A stretch of 64,000 bases of DNA from Leptospira levettii (GTDB lineage Bacteria > Spirochaetota > Leptospiria > Leptospirales > Leptospiraceae), in NCBI RefSeq assembly GCF_002812085.1, contig NZ_NPDM01000009.1, positions 1 to 64,000 of the forward strand, in the 5' to 3' direction. A program made the position numbers and the translations under genes. Positions 46,722 to 58,525 of the stretch are shown one piece after another; positions within the stretch are counted from its first letter, which is position 1, and every line of letters begins with the position of its first letter. The notes below the pieces were generated by a model. It was not told the DNA's origin. It was given only the letters and a program-made list of their open reading frames with translations, and made no database searches.

Positions 46722-48101
46722 TTACACTCTTCCCTTGATTTTAGTCTTTTTCATGAAACCTTCATAGTTTCTCATGAGGAGTTGGGCTTCGATTTGTTTT
46801 AATGTTTCGAGTGCCACACCCACCATAATGAGAAGAGAAGTTCCCCCGAATGTATACACTAAAGTTCCCCCACCTGTATTTGATCCCAGGTTTAAGAATT
46901 TAATGATGAGATACGGAGCAAGAGCAAGACCAGCAAGGAAAAGAGCACCTGGTAAGGTGATTCGATTCAAAATTTTCTCGATCATTTCTTTTGTTTGGCT
47001 TCCTGGACGTACACCTGGGATAAACCCACCGTATTTTTTTAGGTTATCAGCTAACTCTTGTGGGTTGAACTGAATTGCTGTATAAAAATACGCAAAAAAG
47101 ATAATAAGAGAAGTATAAATCACATAGTAAAATAAGGCATGGTACCAGATTTGTGAAAATGGGTTAAAATAATCCATAATCACAGCCCAACCAGCCCACT
47201 GTCCCCCTTTGGAAGACAACCACTGAACAATCGTTTGTGGAAAAAGGATAAGGGAAGATGCGAAGATAATCGGCATTACGTTTGCACTGTTCACTTTGAA
47301 AGGAATGGACTGGCTACGAGCCTGAACCATCTTTCTTCCCACCATTTGTTTTCCGTAATTTAACGGAACCCGGCGAACCCCTTGGGTTAAAATCACCGTA
47401 AGGGAAATGAGAACAATAAAGATAATTATAAGAATCAGGATACTGAGAGCATCCGAAGTGTCAGAAGTAAACATCGCAATGAGTGCTTCTGGCATACGTC
47501 CAATGATACCAGCAAAGATAATGAGAGATATTCCGTTACCAATCCCACGTTCCGTGATTTGTTCCCCGAGCCAAATGAGAAGAACAGTTCCTGTTGTGAT
47601 GGATAACATCGCAATCGGTAAAAAATATCCTTCCACCGATGGATTGATCAGACCTGGGTATTTCGCTTGTGCCGTTCCCGATCCAGTGGACCAAGAATTC
47701 GCAAGTTGGATCACAGCAAGAGATTGGATGGCACAAAGGATGAGTGTTCCGTACTTCGTGTACTGTTGGATTTTTTTTCTGCCTTCTTCCCCTTCTTTTT
47801 GCATTTTTTGCAAACTAGGAATGAGGACCATCACAAGTTGCATAATGATCGAAGAAGAGATATAAGGCATAATCCCTAGTGCAAAAATAGAAAATTTGAG
47901 AAGAGCACCACCAGCAAACAAATCTACCATTCCAAGGAAACCTTCACTTGGATCGGCAGTAATGCCCGTCACAATCAAACTGTTGATACCGGGAATGGTC
48001 ACGTGAGTTCCCATTCTAAATAGTAACAACATACCGATCGTAAATAGGATTTTAGATCTTAATTCCGGGATTCGAAAGATGTTAGCGATGGTTTGAAACA
48101 T
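46722..48101 (-). CDS. secY: Preprotein translocase subunit SecY
   Basis: 459 aa with ten membrane segments. [15 protein letters not shown] (plug region), [18 protein letters not shown] (cytoplasmic loop contacting SecA and ribosome) and the C-terminal [20 protein letters not shown] are typical. Central pore of the Sec channel. Confidence 0.98.
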   Translation of the reverse strand: MFQTIANIFRIPELRSKILFTIGMLLLFRMGTHVTIPGINSLIVTGITADPSEGFLGMVDLFAGGALLKFSIFALGIMPYISSSIIMQLVMVLIPSLQKMQKEGEEGRKKIQQYTKYGTLILCAIQSLAVIQLANSWSTGSGTAQAKYPGLINPSVEGYFLPIAMLSITTGTVLLIWLGEQITERGIGNGISLIIFAGIIGRMPEALIAMFTSDTSDALSILILIIIFIVLISLTVILTQGVRRVPLNYGKQMVGRKMVQARSQSIPFKVNSANVMPIIFASSLILFPQTIVQWLSSKGGQWAGWAVIMDYFNPFSQIWYHALFYYVIYTSLIIFFAYFYTAIQFNPQELADNLKKYGGFIPGVRPGSQTKEMIEKILNRITLPGALFLAGLALAPYLIIKFLNLGSNTGGGTLVYTFGGTSLLIMVGVALETLKQIEAQLLMRNYEGFMKKTKIKGRV

Positions 48102-48108
48102 GGTTTAT

Positions 48109-48642
48109 TTAGTTTTTTTTCTCTTCTTTTTTCTTTTCTCTGATGATGACTTTGCCACCTGCTTTTTCAATTTTTTCTTTTGCAGAAGCTGAAAATGCAT
48201 CAACCGTAATGGTAATCGCAACAGTCACTTCACCAGTTCCGAGTAACTTAATCGGTCCTAGTTCAGATTTGATGAGTGACTTTGCTTTTAGGATCGCAGG
48301 AGTCACTTCTCCCGAAAGACCAGCTTTCGTTAGAGAAATCAAATTCACTGGTTGGAATACTTCAGAGAAGATATTCGTAAAACCACGTTTTGGTAAACGT
48401 CTATGGAGAGGGAGCTGTCCACCCTCGAAACCACGTCTCATCGAAGCTGCACGAGCTCTTTGTCCTTTAGAACCACGAGTGGAAGTTTTTCCCATCCCAG
48501 ATCCTGGACCTTGGCCCACTCGTTTAGGAGAGGTTTTTGCGCCTTCCGGAACGGGAACCAAGTTTTTGTTTCCGAGAGATGTGGATTTTTTAGCGCGTTT
48601 TGCACCAAACCCACGACCTTGTTCGATTCTTTCTTGTGCCAT
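48109..48642 (-). CDS. rplO: Ribosomal protein L15
   Basis: 177 aa. KRVGQGPGSGMGKTSTRGSKGQ and the FEGGQLPLHRRLPKRGFTN stretch are L15 signatures. It starts with a short extra N-terminal arm and ends with a Lys/Glu-rich tail. Confidence 0.97.
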   Translation of the reverse strand: MAQERIEQGRGFGAKRAKKSTSLGNKNLVPVPEGAKTSPKRVGQGPGSGMGKTSTRGSKGQRARAASMRRGFEGGQLPLHRRLPKRGFTNIFSEVFQPVNLISLTKAGLSGEVTPAILKAKSLIKSELGPIKLLGTGEVTVAITITVDAFSASAKEKIEKAGGKVIIREKKKEEKKN

Positions 48643-48646
48643 ATAA

Positions 48647-48826
48647 TTATACCTTTTCCACTTTCAACAAGTAACCTACTTGTCGTAACATCCCTTTCAA
48701 TTGGGGAGTCATTTTGTGTTTTTTGGATTGACCTTTCTTTTTAAGGCCGAGAGCAATCAGAGTTTTTTTGTGCATTGGAATGATACCAATGGAACTTCTT
48801 TCTTGCGTTACGATCACTTCTTCCAT
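48647..48826 (-). CDS. rpmD: Ribosomal protein L30
   Basis: 59 aa from the ATG at 48826 ([14 protein letters not shown]). [15 protein letters not shown] and the [15 protein letters not shown] end match bacterial L30. A longer in-frame extension to 48880 would overlap rpsE and is rejected. Confidence 0.95.
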   Translation of the reverse strand: MEEVIVTQERSSIGIIPMHKKTLIALGLKKKGQSKKHKMTPQLKGMLRQVGYLLKVEKV

Positions 48827-48839
48827 AGTCAGTACCCTT

Positions 48840-49346
48840 TTATAGATCTTGCCCAAACAAGTGTTTGAGGCTAACACCACGTCGTTTTACCGCCATAGAC
48901 GGAGTTTCCAACTGTTGTAATGCATCCATAGTCGCCTTTACAATGTTCATCGGGTTTGAAGATCCCCATGACTTTGTTAGAACATCTTGGATCCCAGCTC
49001 TTTCCAATACGGAACGAACAGAAGCTCCAGCGATGATCCCAGTTCCTGGTGAAGCTGGTTTCAAAATCACACGTGCTGATTTGAATTGTCCAACCACATC
49101 GTGAGGAACGGTGTGACCAATATAATGAATGGATTTTAAATTCTTTTTTGCCGATTCAATGGACTTTCGGATCGCATCTGGAACTTCATTTGCTTTTCCA
49201 AATCCAATTCCTACTTTTCCTTTGGAGTCACCCACAACGGAAAGTGCATTAAAAGAGAAACGACGTCCCCCTTTTACTACTTTGGCGACGCGGTCGATTT
49301 TAACGACCTTCTCAGTAAATTCTTTTGTTTCTTCTTCTAACATCAT
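48840..49346 (-). CDS. rpsE: Ribosomal protein S5
   Basis: 168 aa. [36 protein letters not shown] and [15 protein letters not shown] are diagnostic. 30S protein important for decoding accuracy. Confidence 0.98.
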   Translation of the reverse strand: MMLEEETKEFTEKVVKIDRVAKVVKGGRRFSFNALSVVGDSKGKVGIGFGKANEVPDAIRKSIESAKKNLKSIHYIGHTVPHDVVGQFKSARVILKPASPGTGIIAGASVRSVLERAGIQDVLTKSWGSSNPMNIVKATMDALQQLETPSMAVKRRGVSLKHLFGQDL

Positions 49347-49715
49347 TTAGAACTCCAATCCACCTTCACGGGCAGAATCAGCAAACGCAGCGATTCTTCC
49401 ATGGTAAACCATTCCAGAACGGTCGAGTACCACTTGGGAAACACCCGCTTTTTTCGCCTTATCAGCGACTACTTTACCGAGTTCGGTTGCAGCCGCTTTA
49501 CTCTTCTTAGAATTTTCATGTTTCGGAAAATCTTTCTCGAGAGTGGTTGCGTAAACAAGTGTTACACCTTTTGCATCATCAATGATTTGTGCAGTTAGGT
49601 AACGGTTTGTTTTGTTAAACACTAACCGAGGTCTATCCGATGTTTGGCGGAGTTTGTATCGAACTCGCTCCGCTCTTCTCAATCTTTTACTATTTTTAGC
49701 TGTCTTGTTGATCAT
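49347..49715 (-). CDS. rplR: Ribosomal protein L18
   Basis: 122 aa. [20 protein letters not shown] and [19 protein letters not shown] are L18 features; it binds 5S rRNA. Its stop codon directly adjoins the rpsE start. Confidence 0.97.
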   Translation of the reverse strand: MINKTAKNSKRLRRAERVRYKLRQTSDRPRLVFNKTNRYLTAQIIDDAKGVTLVYATTLEKDFPKHENSKKSKAAATELGKVVADKAKKAGVSQVVLDRSGMVYHGRIAAFADSAREGGLEF

Positions 49716-49721
49716 GACGTT

Positions 49722-50261
49722 CTACTTCTTACCGGTTTTTCCGGCCTTTCTACGGATGTATTCGTTCTGATATTTGATCCCTTTTCCTTTGTAAGGCTCA
49801 GGAGGTCTTTTGGAACGAATGTCAGCCGCAACTTGTCCAACCAGTTGTCGGTCAATGCCCGATACTTTGATTTTGAGCTGATCTGCGACTTCAATTTTGA
49901 TGCCATTTGGCTCAGGGAAAACCACTTCGTGAGAATAACCAAGTGCCATCACGAGGTCTTTACCACGTTTTTGTGCACGGTAACCAACCCCAGTAATTTC
50001 TAGGTTTTTTTCCCAACCAGTTGTGACACCCTTTACACAGTTCATCGCAAGCGAACGAACGAGACCATGGAGAGCCACTGTCTTTTGGTCTTCACTTTTT
50101 CTTGTGAACACCAATTCGCCGTTTTCAACGTTTGCTCCGACACCTTCGTAAAGTGGAGTCTTTAATTCCCCTAACGGCCCTTTGATTGTAAGGGCTTCTG
50201 CATCTGCTTTAACTTCTACCTTTGCAGGCAATTTGATGATACTTTTTCCAACTCGAGACAT
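49722..50261 (-). CDS. rplF: Ribosomal protein L6
   Basis: 179 aa. [17 protein letters not shown] opens the protein, and [20 protein letters not shown] with [10 protein letters not shown] near the end are the conserved L6 elements. It lies near the factor-binding site of the 50S subunit. Confidence 0.98.
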   Translation of the reverse strand: MSRVGKSIIKLPAKVEVKADAEALTIKGPLGELKTPLYEGVGANVENGELVFTRKSEDQKTVALHGLVRSLAMNCVKGVTTGWEKNLEITGVGYRAQKRGKDLVMALGYSHEVVFPEPNGIKIEVADQLKIKVSGIDRQLVGQVAADIRSKRPPEPYKGKGIKYQNEYIRRKAGKTGKK

Positions 50262-50275
50262 GGTGTTATCGTTCT

Positions 50276-50674
50276 CTAGAATACCTTACAGAGAACTTCC
50301 CCTCCTACTCTGAGTTTGCGAGCGCGTTTTCCCGTCATCACACCTTTCGAAGTCGAAAGGATGAGTGTTCCGATGTTATTTCGGAAAGGACGGATTTCAC
50401 CAGACTGGATATATACCCGTCGTCCTGGTGTGGAAACACGTTCGATCATACGGATCACAGGTTTTTTCTCTGTGTCGTATTTCAATTTTACTTGGAAGTC
50501 ATCAAAACTTCCATTTTTTACAGTTTGAACATCATCTACAAAACCTTCTTCTTTGAGAAGATCTAGGATGGACTTTTTGATTTTGCTACCAGGAATCACA
50601 CAAAGCTCATGTTTAGCTTGTTGTGCGTTTCTAATTCTTGTTAGCATATCTGCGATTGGATCTGAAAGACTCAT
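50276..50674 (-). CDS. rpsH: Ribosomal protein S8
   Basis: 132 aa. [19 protein letters not shown] and [20 protein letters not shown] identify S8, which binds the central domain of 16S rRNA and in many bacteria represses the spc operon. Confidence 0.98.
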   Translation of the reverse strand: MSLSDPIADMLTRIRNAQQAKHELCVIPGSKIKKSILDLLKEEGFVDDVQTVKNGSFDDFQVKLKYDTEKKPVIRMIERVSTPGRRVYIQSGEIRPFRNNIGTLILSTSKGVMTGKRARKLRVGGEVLCKVF

Positions 50675-50691
50675 ATCTTACCTTAACCTAA

Positions 50692-50877
50692 TTACCAGGA
50701 GGACTTTTTCACACCGGGGATCTGAGCCTTGCTAGCAAGGTCCCGGAAGCAAAGACGACACATATCAAAGCGGCGCAAATAAGCGCGTGATCGACCACAA
50801 AGAGGGCAACGATTGTACTCTCTCACTTTGAATTTTTGCTCTTTGGCGTGGCGTTCCATCATTGATTTTTTCGCCAT
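50692..50877 (-). CDS. rpsN: Ribosomal protein S14, zinc-binding short form
   Basis: 61 aa type Z protein with the Cys4 zinc ribbon (CPLCGR and CRLCFR) and the IPGVKKSSW end. The short zinc form replaces the about 100-aa form found in other lineages. Confidence 0.97.
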   Translation of the reverse strand: MAKKSMMERHAKEQKFKVREYNRCPLCGRSRAYLRRFDMCRLCFRDLASKAQIPGVKKSSW

Positions 50878-50887
50878 GAGTAATCTC

Positions 50888-51439
50888 CTACTTACCTGCC
50901 GCTCGGTAAGGCATACCGAAGGCTTGGAATAATTCGAACGCTTCTTTGTCCACTTCCGTGTTCGTTACGAAAGTGATATTGATTCCATAGATCGTATTGA
51001 TTTTATCAAATTGGATCTCTGGGAAAATGATCTGTTCTCTAACAGAAAGGTTGTAATTCCCTCTGCCATCAAATCCCTTCGGGCTTACACCACGAAAGTC
51101 ACGAACCCTAGGAAGGGCAACGTTGATGAAACGATCAAGGAACTCATACATATGATGTCCACGTAGAGTCACTTTGCAACCAAGCACCATTCCCTCTCTC
51201 ACTTTGAAACCCGCGATGGATTTTTTAGCGAAAGTTTTCACAGGTCTTTGTCCAGTGATTTGGCCAATTTCCACAAGACATGCTTCCATTGCCTTAGGGT
51301 TTGTGTGAGCTTCACCCATCCCTACGTTGATTACGATTTTCTCTAATTTAGGAACACGCATTACACTTTGAAAGCCGAGTGACTTTTGCAGTGTAGGACG
51401 AATTTCCTTTTCGTATTTTGATTTAAGCCTAGGTACCAT
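50888..51439 (-). CDS. rplE: Ribosomal protein L5
   Basis: 183 aa. [36 protein letters not shown] and [11 protein letters not shown] are diagnostic. It binds 5S rRNA and forms an intersubunit bridge. Confidence 0.98.
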   Translation of the reverse strand: MVPRLKSKYEKEIRPTLQKSLGFQSVMRVPKLEKIVINVGMGEAHTNPKAMEACLVEIGQITGQRPVKTFAKKSIAGFKVREGMVLGCKVTLRGHHMYEFLDRFINVALPRVRDFRGVSPKGFDGRGNYNLSVREQIIFPEIQFDKINTIYGINITFVTNTEVDKEAFELFQAFGMPYRAAGK

Positions 51440-51441
51440 AT

Positions 51442-51825
51442 CTATACTTCTTTCCCTTCAGGTCGAGTCACTCGTACGGATTTACCATCCTTCTTGGCAA
51501 AGCCCAAGCGTACAGCCTTAATTTTCTTCTTTGGCTTCGCTTTGTTCTCTGCTTTTGCGTCGTGAAACATCACATTGGAAATATGGATCGGGAATTCGAT
51601 TTCAATCGCACCACCACCAGGGTTTTCTTGGGTTGGGCGAACGAATCTTTTTCTTTTGTTCACACCTTCGATGTAAACTCGGTCTTTGCGTTTATCAACA
51701 GCAAGAACCTTCCCTTTTTTTCCTTTTTCTTTACCAGAAATCACAAGAACTTCATCGTCCTTTTTGATTTTTGTTTTTTTGAATTTAGTAGGCTCGGAAC
51801 CTCTATATGCTAACTTAGTCGCCAT
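51442..51825 (-). CDS. rplX: Ribosomal protein L24
   Basis: 127 aa. The KOW motif region [20 protein letters not shown] and the segment [17 protein letters not shown] are clear. It is longer than the usual 100-105 aa because of an N-terminal arm ([17 protein letters not shown]) and C-terminal basic tail. Confidence 0.96.
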
Positions 51826-51826
51826 C

Positions 51827-52219
51827 TTAGAGAACCTCCGGAGCTAGAGATATAATTTTCATGTATTTTTTATCACGAAGTTCGCGAGCAACAGGTCCGA
51901 AGATCCTTGTTCCTTTTGGGTTCCCTTTATCATCGATAATGGCAACCGCATTGTCATCGAAACGGATGTAGGTTCCGTCTGGACGACGAACTTCTTTTTT
52001 CGTTCTTACGACAACGGCTCTTTGAACCGCTTTGTTATGCACTTTTTTCCCTTGCCCGTCACGAAGACCGTATGCAGGTTGTGCTTCTTTCACAGCGACG
52101 ATGATTTCGTCACCAAGCGTTGCGTAGCGTTTTTTGGAACCGCCAAGCACTTTAACGCACATGACTTTTTTCACACCCGAGTTATCGGCTACTTGTAAAA
52201 TAGTTTCTTGTTGGATCAT
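51827..52219 (-). CDS. rplN: Ribosomal protein L14
   Basis: 130 aa. [19 protein letters not shown], a basic [12 protein letters not shown] stretch and the [13 protein letters not shown] end are typical. About 8 residues longer than many L14 proteins. Its ATG overlaps the rpsQ stop by 4 bp. Confidence 0.98.
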
Positions 52220-52485
52220 ACTAATTTCGCCTTCTCAATTACCTTTACAAGTTTATGGTGTTTCTGTTTAGAAAGTGGTCTTGTTTCCACAGCGATGACT
52301 CGATCACCAACTTGACACTCGTTCTTCTCATCGTGAATTTTCACACGAGAAGTTCTGGTCATAATTTTCTTAAACCGTGGGTGCACTTTTCTTGTGATGA
52401 TTTCGATCACTACGGTTTTATCCATAGCATCACTCACAACTACACCTTGAATGGTTAAAGATTTTTTAGAGTTTTTATCTTCCAT
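52216..52485 (-). CDS. rpsQ: Ribosomal protein S17
   Basis: 89 aa. [36 protein letters not shown] and [15 protein letters not shown] are S17 signatures. Confidence 0.97.
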   Translation of the reverse strand: MEDKNSKKSLTIQGVVVSDAMDKTVVIEIITRKVHPRFKKIMTRTSRVKIHDEKNECQVGDRVIAVETRPLSKQKHHKLVKVIEKAKLV

Positions 52486-52488
52486 AAC

Positions 52489-52761
52489 CTACTTCTTCTT
52501 ACCTTTGCTTGTTTTAGCGACTTTTGGAGCCGAACCAGCTTTCGGTGCGATTTGTTTGAGTTTACCTTTTGCAGCTAGTTCCTTCTCACGAAGTACAGTT
52601 AATGCTTGGGCAATTCTCTTCTTATGATTGCGGATTACTTTCGGGTTCTCAAGTGATCTTGTAACACCAAATTGGAATCTTGCTTTTCTTACTTCTTCGG
52701 AAGAGGAAAGAATTTCTTTCTTCAAATCTTCTGGAGAAAGTGATTTGAAATCGTCTTTCAT
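52489..52761 (-). CDS. rpmC: Ribosomal protein L29
   Basis: 90 aa. The helical-hairpin core ([40 protein letters not shown]) is followed by an unusual 25-residue Lys/Ala/Pro tail; most L29 proteins are 60-70 aa. Overlaps rplP by 4 bp. Confidence 0.95.
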   Translation of the reverse strand: MKDDFKSLSPEDLKKEILSSSEEVRKARFQFGVTRSLENPKVIRNHKKRIAQALTVLREKELAAKGKLKQIAPKAGSAPKVAKTSKGKKK

Positions 52762-53171
52762 AGAACGTTCCTCTTAACAAATGAAGTTTCAACTGGCAGT
52801 TTAAATGCTGCTAGGTGGAGTGCTTTTCTCGCAGTGTCTTCATCAACACCAGCCATTTCAAAAAGAACTCGTCCTGGTCGGATCTCAGCAATCCAGAACT
52901 CAGGGTTACCTTTACCTTTACCCATACGAGTTTCGGCAGGTTTTTTAGTGATTGGTAAATGAGGAAAGATCCTGATCCATAATTTCCCACCTCGTTTTAC
53001 TTGGCGGTTGATCGTGATCCTTGCTGCCTCAATTTGTCGCGCAGTGATACGACCGGAGGAGATGGCTTTTAAACCAAATTCTCCGAACGCAACGTAAGAA
53101 CCTCTTTCGTCCTTACCTTTTAAGCGCCCTCTTTGGCGTTTTCTAAATTTTACTCGTTTAGGTGCTAACAT
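52758..53171 (-). CDS. rplP: Ribosomal protein L16
   Basis: 137 aa. [16 protein letters not shown] and [20 protein letters not shown] identify L16, which helps position aminoacyl-tRNA on the 50S subunit. Confidence 0.98.
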   Translation of the reverse strand: MLAPKRVKFRKRQRGRLKGKDERGSYVAFGEFGLKAISSGRITARQIEAARITINRQVKRGGKLWIRIFPHLPITKKPAETRMGKGKGNPEFWIAEIRPGRVLFEMAGVDEDTARKALHLAAFKLPVETSFVKRNVL

Positions 53172-53193
53172 GATGGTTTCTCTTTAGTACTTC

Positions 53194-53871
53194 TTAACTC
53201 GTTCTACGTTTTACAGCGTATTTATCTTCATCGGATTCTTCCTTCGTTGGGAAGTAATCACCTGTATAAGTCCATACTTTCACACCAATTTGTCCGAAAG
53301 TCGTGAGAGCTTCTTTGAATCCAAAATCAATTTTGGCACGAAGAGTATGAAGAGGAACTCGTCCTTCCATATACTTTTCCGTTCTTGCCATATCCGCACC
53401 GTTCAAACGTCCGGAGATTTGGATTTTAACACCTTCAACCCCACCGCGCATGGCACGACGAAGTTCCGCTTTCATGACACGACGGAAAGGCATCCTTTGT
53501 TCGATTTGAAGGGCAACCGTTTCAGCAATCGCTTGTGCGATGATTTCTGGTTTTTTCACTTCGATGATGTTCATTCCGATCGGCTTATCAGCGTATTTTT
53601 TAAGCTCTTGTTTCACCGCTTCGATGTTTTGGCCTTTTTGGCCAATCACCATACCTGGTTTAGAAGTATGGAGGTTCACGTTGATCTTTTCAGGGAATCT
53701 TTCGATTACGATTTTCACAACGGATGCATTTTTGAATTTCTTCTGAAGGAATCTACGGATCTTGATATCTTCGTGAAGATTTTTGATGTAATCTTGTTTG
53801 GAAAACCAAACCGAATCCCAGTTACGTGTGATTCCGATTCGTAGTCCGATTGGATTTACTTTCTGACCCAT
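53194..53871 (-). CDS. rpsC: Ribosomal protein S3
   Basis: 225 aa. [20 protein letters not shown], the KH motif [20 protein letters not shown] and the [20 protein letters not shown] stretch are diagnostic. Sits at the mRNA entry channel. Confidence 0.98.
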   Translation of the reverse strand: MGQKVNPIGLRIGITRNWDSVWFSKQDYIKNLHEDIKIRRFLQKKFKNASVVKIVIERFPEKINVNLHTSKPGMVIGQKGQNIEAVKQELKKYADKPIGMNIIEVKKPEIIAQAIAETVALQIEQRMPFRRVMKAELRRAMRGGVEGVKIQISGRLNGADMARTEKYMEGRVPLHTLRAKIDFGFKEALTTFGQIGVKVWTYTGDYFPTKEESDEDKYAVKRRTS

Positions 53872-53874
53872 AAA

Positions 53875-54228
53875 TTAGCTAACCTTCTTTTCGATTTCAG
53901 ATACAACAACGGTGATGTGGCTTAGGCGTTTACGGATCCGAGACGCACGTCCTCGTGCTCTTGGGCGGAAACGTTTCATAATTGGTCCGTCATCCACATA
54001 GATTTTTTTAACATAAAGTGAGCTTGGATCTAAACTTTCATTCATCTGAATGGCATTTGCCACCGCAGAGTTGAGAAGGTTAATGATCATTGAACTTGCA
54101 GATTTGTTTGTAAATCGCAAGATATCTATCGCTTCTTTGTAATCGTATCCACGAACTTCATCAGCAACCAGGCGAGCTTTTCTGGCAGAAATTCTGAGGT
54201 GTTTTCCTACTGCTTTTGCTTCCATCAC
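53875..54228 (-). CDS. rplV: Ribosomal protein L22
   Basis: 117 aa (two adjacent ATG codons at 54228 and 54225). [20 protein letters not shown] and the terminal [20 protein letters not shown] hairpin match L22, which lines the exit tunnel. Confidence 0.98.
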   Translation of the reverse strand: MMEAKAVGKHLRISARKARLVADEVRGYDYKEAIDILRFTNKSASSMIINLLNSAVANAIQMNESLDPSSLYVKKIYVDDGPIMKRFRPRARGRASRIRKRLSHITVVVSEIEKKVS

Positions 54229-54233
54229 TCTAC

Positions 54234-54512
54234 CTATTTCTTCGCTACTTTTTTGTCGCCACCATGACCTTTGAAGGTTCTAGTGGGAGCAAATTCACCG
54301 AGTTTGTGTCCAATCATGTTTTCATTCACATAAACAGGAACAAACGCTTTGCCATTATGAATCATGACTGTATGACCAATCATATCTGGATAAATGGTAC
54401 TTCTTCTGGACCAAGACTTGAAGGGAGTTTTTTTCCCTTCAGAGTTTAACTTGGTAATTTTTTTCATGAGGTGGTCGTCGATGAACGGACCTTTTTTTAA
54501 GCTTCTAGCCAT
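54234..54512 (-). CDS. rpsS: Ribosomal protein S19
   Basis: 92 aa. [39 protein letters not shown] and [17 protein letters not shown] identify S19. Confidence 0.98.
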   Translation of the reverse strand: MARSLKKGPFIDDHLMKKITKLNSEGKKTPFKSWSRRSTIYPDMIGHTVMIHNGKAFVPVYVNENMIGHKLGEFAPTRTFKGHGGDKKVAKK

Positions 54513-54525
54513 GAGTATCTAGATC

Positions 54526-55362
54526 CTACCTATTCCTGTTTTTCTTACGTCTTTGGACAATAAAACGGTCAGACGGTCTAGTCTTACGTGTTTTAAATCC
54601 TTTCGTAGGTTTACCCCAAGGAGTCACTGGGTGACGACCTCCGGAAGTTCTACCTTCACCACCACCGAGTGGGTGGTCCACAGGGTTCATAACGACCCCT
54701 CTTACCTTCGGTCTTTTTCCTAACCAACGGTTACGACCGGCTTTTCCTATGATCACTAAGTTGTGGTCTTTGTTGGAAAGTTCTCCAACTGTCGCTAAAC
54801 ACTCTTTCCTTACTTTTCGGATTTCCGAAGAAGGAAGTTTGAGTGAAACATAGTCACCGTCTTTTGCAGAGATCACAGCAAAGGAACCTGCTGTTCTTGC
54901 AATCTGACCACCTTTTCCAATATGGAGTTCGATGTTGTGAACGTTTGTTCCTGCAGGGATTTTATCTAATGGAAGTGTATTTCCAAGTTTAATCTCTGCG
55001 TTTGGACCAGACTCAATTTTATCCCCAACTTTAAGACCGTTAGGAGCTAAAATGTATCGGTATTCCCCATCCGCATAACAGACAAGAGCAATGAATGACG
55101 AACGGTTTGGATCGTATTCAATTGTTTTAACTGTCGCAGGGATTCCAAATTTATTACGTTTAAAATCGATGATACGGAACTTTCTTTTGTTACGTCCACC
55201 TTTCCGTCTAACAGCAATACGTCCCTTATTGTCACGACCAGCTTTGTAAGAAAAATTGGCAGTGAGAGGTTTATAAGGAACCACTTCCGTGATTTCTTTG
55301 AAATCTAATACCGAATAATACCGGCTAGACTGTGTTGTGGGTTTAAGTTTTCTAATTCCCAT
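54526..55362 (-). CDS. rplB: Ribosomal protein L2
   Basis: 278 aa. [40 protein letters not shown] and [20 protein letters not shown] are the L2 core. It supports the peptidyl-transferase centre. Confidence 0.98.
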   Translation of the reverse strand: MGIRKLKPTTQSSRYYSVLDFKEITEVVPYKPLTANFSYKAGRDNKGRIAVRRKGGRNKRKFRIIDFKRNKFGIPATVKTIEYDPNRSSFIALVCYADGEYRYILAPNGLKVGDKIESGPNAEIKLGNTLPLDKIPAGTNVHNIELHIGKGGQIARTAGSFAVISAKDGDYVSLKLPSSEIRKVRKECLATVGELSNKDHNLVIIGKAGRNRWLGKRPKVRGVVMNPVDHPLGGGEGRTSGGRHPVTPWGKPTKGFKTRKTRPSDRFIVQRRKKNRNR

Positions 55363-55364
55363 AA

Positions 55365-55670
55365 TTAAACCTTAGCAAAATCCAAATTTGCTCCGTCTGC
55401 GAAGGTCACTACAGCTTTTTTGTAGTGAGGTCTTGGGGACGGCATGTTTCTAAAACGTTTCATTTTCCCACGGTAAACGGCTACGTTTACAGCAGTTGGA
55501 ACAACGTTATACATTTGTTTCAGGGCTTGTTTGATCAAAGTTTTGTTCGCATCCGGGTGGACTTTGAACGTATACTTGACAGTTCTTTTTCCCATACGTT
55601 CTCCAATTGTTTGAAGGTCTTGCGACTTTTCTGTAACAACTGGTGATAAGATTACATTCTCTAGGTTCAC
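55365..55670 (-). CDS. rplW: Ribosomal protein L23
   Basis: 101 aa. [15 protein letters not shown] and [20 protein letters not shown] are L23 features; it is the docking site for SRP and trigger factor at the tunnel exit. Confidence 0.96.
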   Translation of the reverse strand: MNLENVILSPVVTEKSQDLQTIGERMGKRTVKYTFKVHPDANKTLIKQALKQMYNVVPTAVNVAVYRGKMKRFRNMPSPRPHYKKAVVTFADGANLDFAKV

Positions 55671-55674
55671 TGTC

Positions 55675-56310
55675 TTATCCTTTCTTAGAATACTGAGCCT
55701 GAAGCTCTTTTAAAGCGCTTTCAGAGATTACTAAATTGTTATTATAGAGGATGTCTCGGCAAACGACTCGTTTGCTGTTCACATATTTGAGGTTCTCTAT
55801 ATTGCGAGTGGATCTTTTTAGGAATTGGTTTTCACCAGCTACTACAAATCCCACGTTACCCTTCTCTGCAATGTCCATGTTCTTCAAAATGTTGTAGATG
55901 GACTTTGTGGAGTAAGAAGAAGGTTCTACGTCTTCTATGATCGCGATTCTGTTTTCTTCTGCCTTTTTGTTAAGGATGGAGAGAACAGCTTTCTTCTTAA
56001 CGCTGCGTGACAAGTTAGAGGAATAATCTCTCGGTTTTGGTCCATGAATGATACCACCACCAACGAAATGAGGAGCTCTAATGGATCCTTGTCTTGCACG
56101 ACCAGTTCCTTTTTGAGCCCAAGGTTTGATTCCCCCACCGCGAACTTCGGAACGATCTTTTGTCGAATGTGTTCCTTGTCTATTGTTCGCATTTTCAGCT
56201 TTAACCGCATCATAGATGGCTCCAAGCGAAATGCCGGTAGCAAATAATTCTGCCGGAAGTTCAACTTCGCTTACGAATACGCCTTCTTTATTGTATTTAC
56301 GCGCTTTCAT
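55675..56310 (-). CDS. rplD: Ribosomal protein L4
   Basis: 211 aa. [20 protein letters not shown] and the tunnel-loop [20 protein letters not shown] are typical; the C-terminal half carries IVEDVEP-like and [12 protein letters not shown] segments. An exit-tunnel protein and in many bacteria the S10 operon regulator. Confidence 0.97.
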   Translation of the reverse strand: MKARKYNKEGVFVSEVELPAELFATGISLGAIYDAVKAENANNRQGTHSTKDRSEVRGGGIKPWAQKGTGRARQGSIRAPHFVGGGIIHGPKPRDYSSNLSRSVKKKAVLSILNKKAEENRIAIIEDVEPSSYSTKSIYNILKNMDIAEKGNVGFVVAGENQFLKRSTRNIENLKYVNSKRVVCRDILYNNNLVISESALKELQAQYSKKG

Positions 56311-56321
56311 GTTCTACCTAT

Positions 56322-56945
56322 CTATCCGATTTTTTCTATCGTAACGATACCACGTTCCCTTCCTGGAACTGGACCGGATACAAATACCAAGTTAGCATCT
56401 GCATCAATTTTTACTACTTTCAGGTTTCGAACAGTTGTCTGCTCAGAACCCATTCTTCCACCCATCTTCAAACCCTTGAACACACGTCCAGGAGTTGTGT
56501 TCGATCCAATCGAACCCGGGTGTCTTTGGAAACGAGAACCGTGCCCAGCAGGACCACCAGCAAAACCATGGCGTTTCACAACACCTTGTGTTCCCTTCCC
56601 TTTAGAAGTTCCGGTCACTTTTACTGTATCATTCAAAGCAAAAACATCAGCGAGTTTCAATTCTGAACCCACTGCAACGCCTTCAAACCCTTTGAATTCA
56701 ACCAAAGTTTTTTTAGGAGAAGCGATATTCGCCTTTTTAATGTGTCCAACTTCGGCCTTTGTTAAGTGTTTTTCTTTGGCATCACCGAATGCTAATTGAA
56801 CAGCTTCATAGCCATCATTAGCAGATGTTTTTACCTGGGACACAAAACAAGGACCCACGCGTAAAACAGTAACAGTTACCATCTTACCGTCGTTATTGAA
56901 TATGTGGGCCATGCCCAATTTTTCGCCGATTAAACCTTTAGCCAT
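56322..56945 (-). CDS. rplC: Ribosomal protein L3
   Basis: 207 aa. [14 protein letters not shown] opens the protein; [20 protein letters not shown] and [20 protein letters not shown] are the loop near the peptidyl-transferase centre. Confidence 0.98.
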   Translation of the reverse strand: MAKGLIGEKLGMAHIFNNDGKMVTVTVLRVGPCFVSQVKTSANDGYEAVQLAFGDAKEKHLTKAEVGHIKKANIASPKKTLVEFKGFEGVAVGSELKLADVFALNDTVKVTGTSKGKGTQGVVKRHGFAGGPAGHGSRFQRHPGSIGSNTTPGRVFKGLKMGGRMGSEQTTVRNLKVVKIDADANLVFVSGPVPGRERGIVTIEKIG

Positions 56946-56956
56946 GGATCCTATCC

Positions 56957-57265
56957 TTAGGATTTAATATCTACGGAAACTCCAGCAGGGAGTTGAAGCT
57001 TCATTAGGGCTTCTACCGTATCTTCATTCGTATTTAAAATATCGATGAGTCTCTTGTGAGTTCTCATTTCAAATTGTTCTCTAGCTTTTTTATTCACGTG
57101 CGGAGAACGTAATACCGTGTAGATTTCTTTTTTCGTTGGAAGTGGGATAGGACCGGAGACAGTAGCTCCAGTCCTTTTCGCAGTTGCAACGATTTCAAAG
57201 GTTGATTGGTCAATCAACCGATGATCGAAAGCTTTTAACTTAACGCGAATTCTTTGTCCAGCCAT
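56957..57265 (-). CDS. rpsJ: Ribosomal protein S10
   Basis: 102 aa. [37 protein letters not shown] and [14 protein letters not shown] are diagnostic. It also joins NusB in antitermination. Lies 5 bp after tuf. Confidence 0.98.
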   Translation of the reverse strand: MAGQRIRVKLKAFDHRLIDQSTFEIVATAKRTGATVSGPIPLPTKKEIYTVLRSPHVNKKAREQFEMRTHKRLIDILNTNEDTVEALMKLQLPAGVSVDIKS

Positions 57266-57270
57266 TGCGA

Positions 57271-58476
<1,206 letters not shown>

Positions 58477-58525
58477 TGTTAGAATCTACTCCTCAATCGT
58501 GGTGCAAGACCCGATATTCGGTTCT

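Noticed and set aside
46404..46802. 132-codon plus-strand frame across adk and the end of secY
   Set aside because: Spans two confirmed genes in antisense with no recognisable domain.
48143..48646. 167-codon plus-strand frame opposite rplO
   Set aside because: Antisense of a ribosomal protein gene; long only because of lysine/arginine codon bias.
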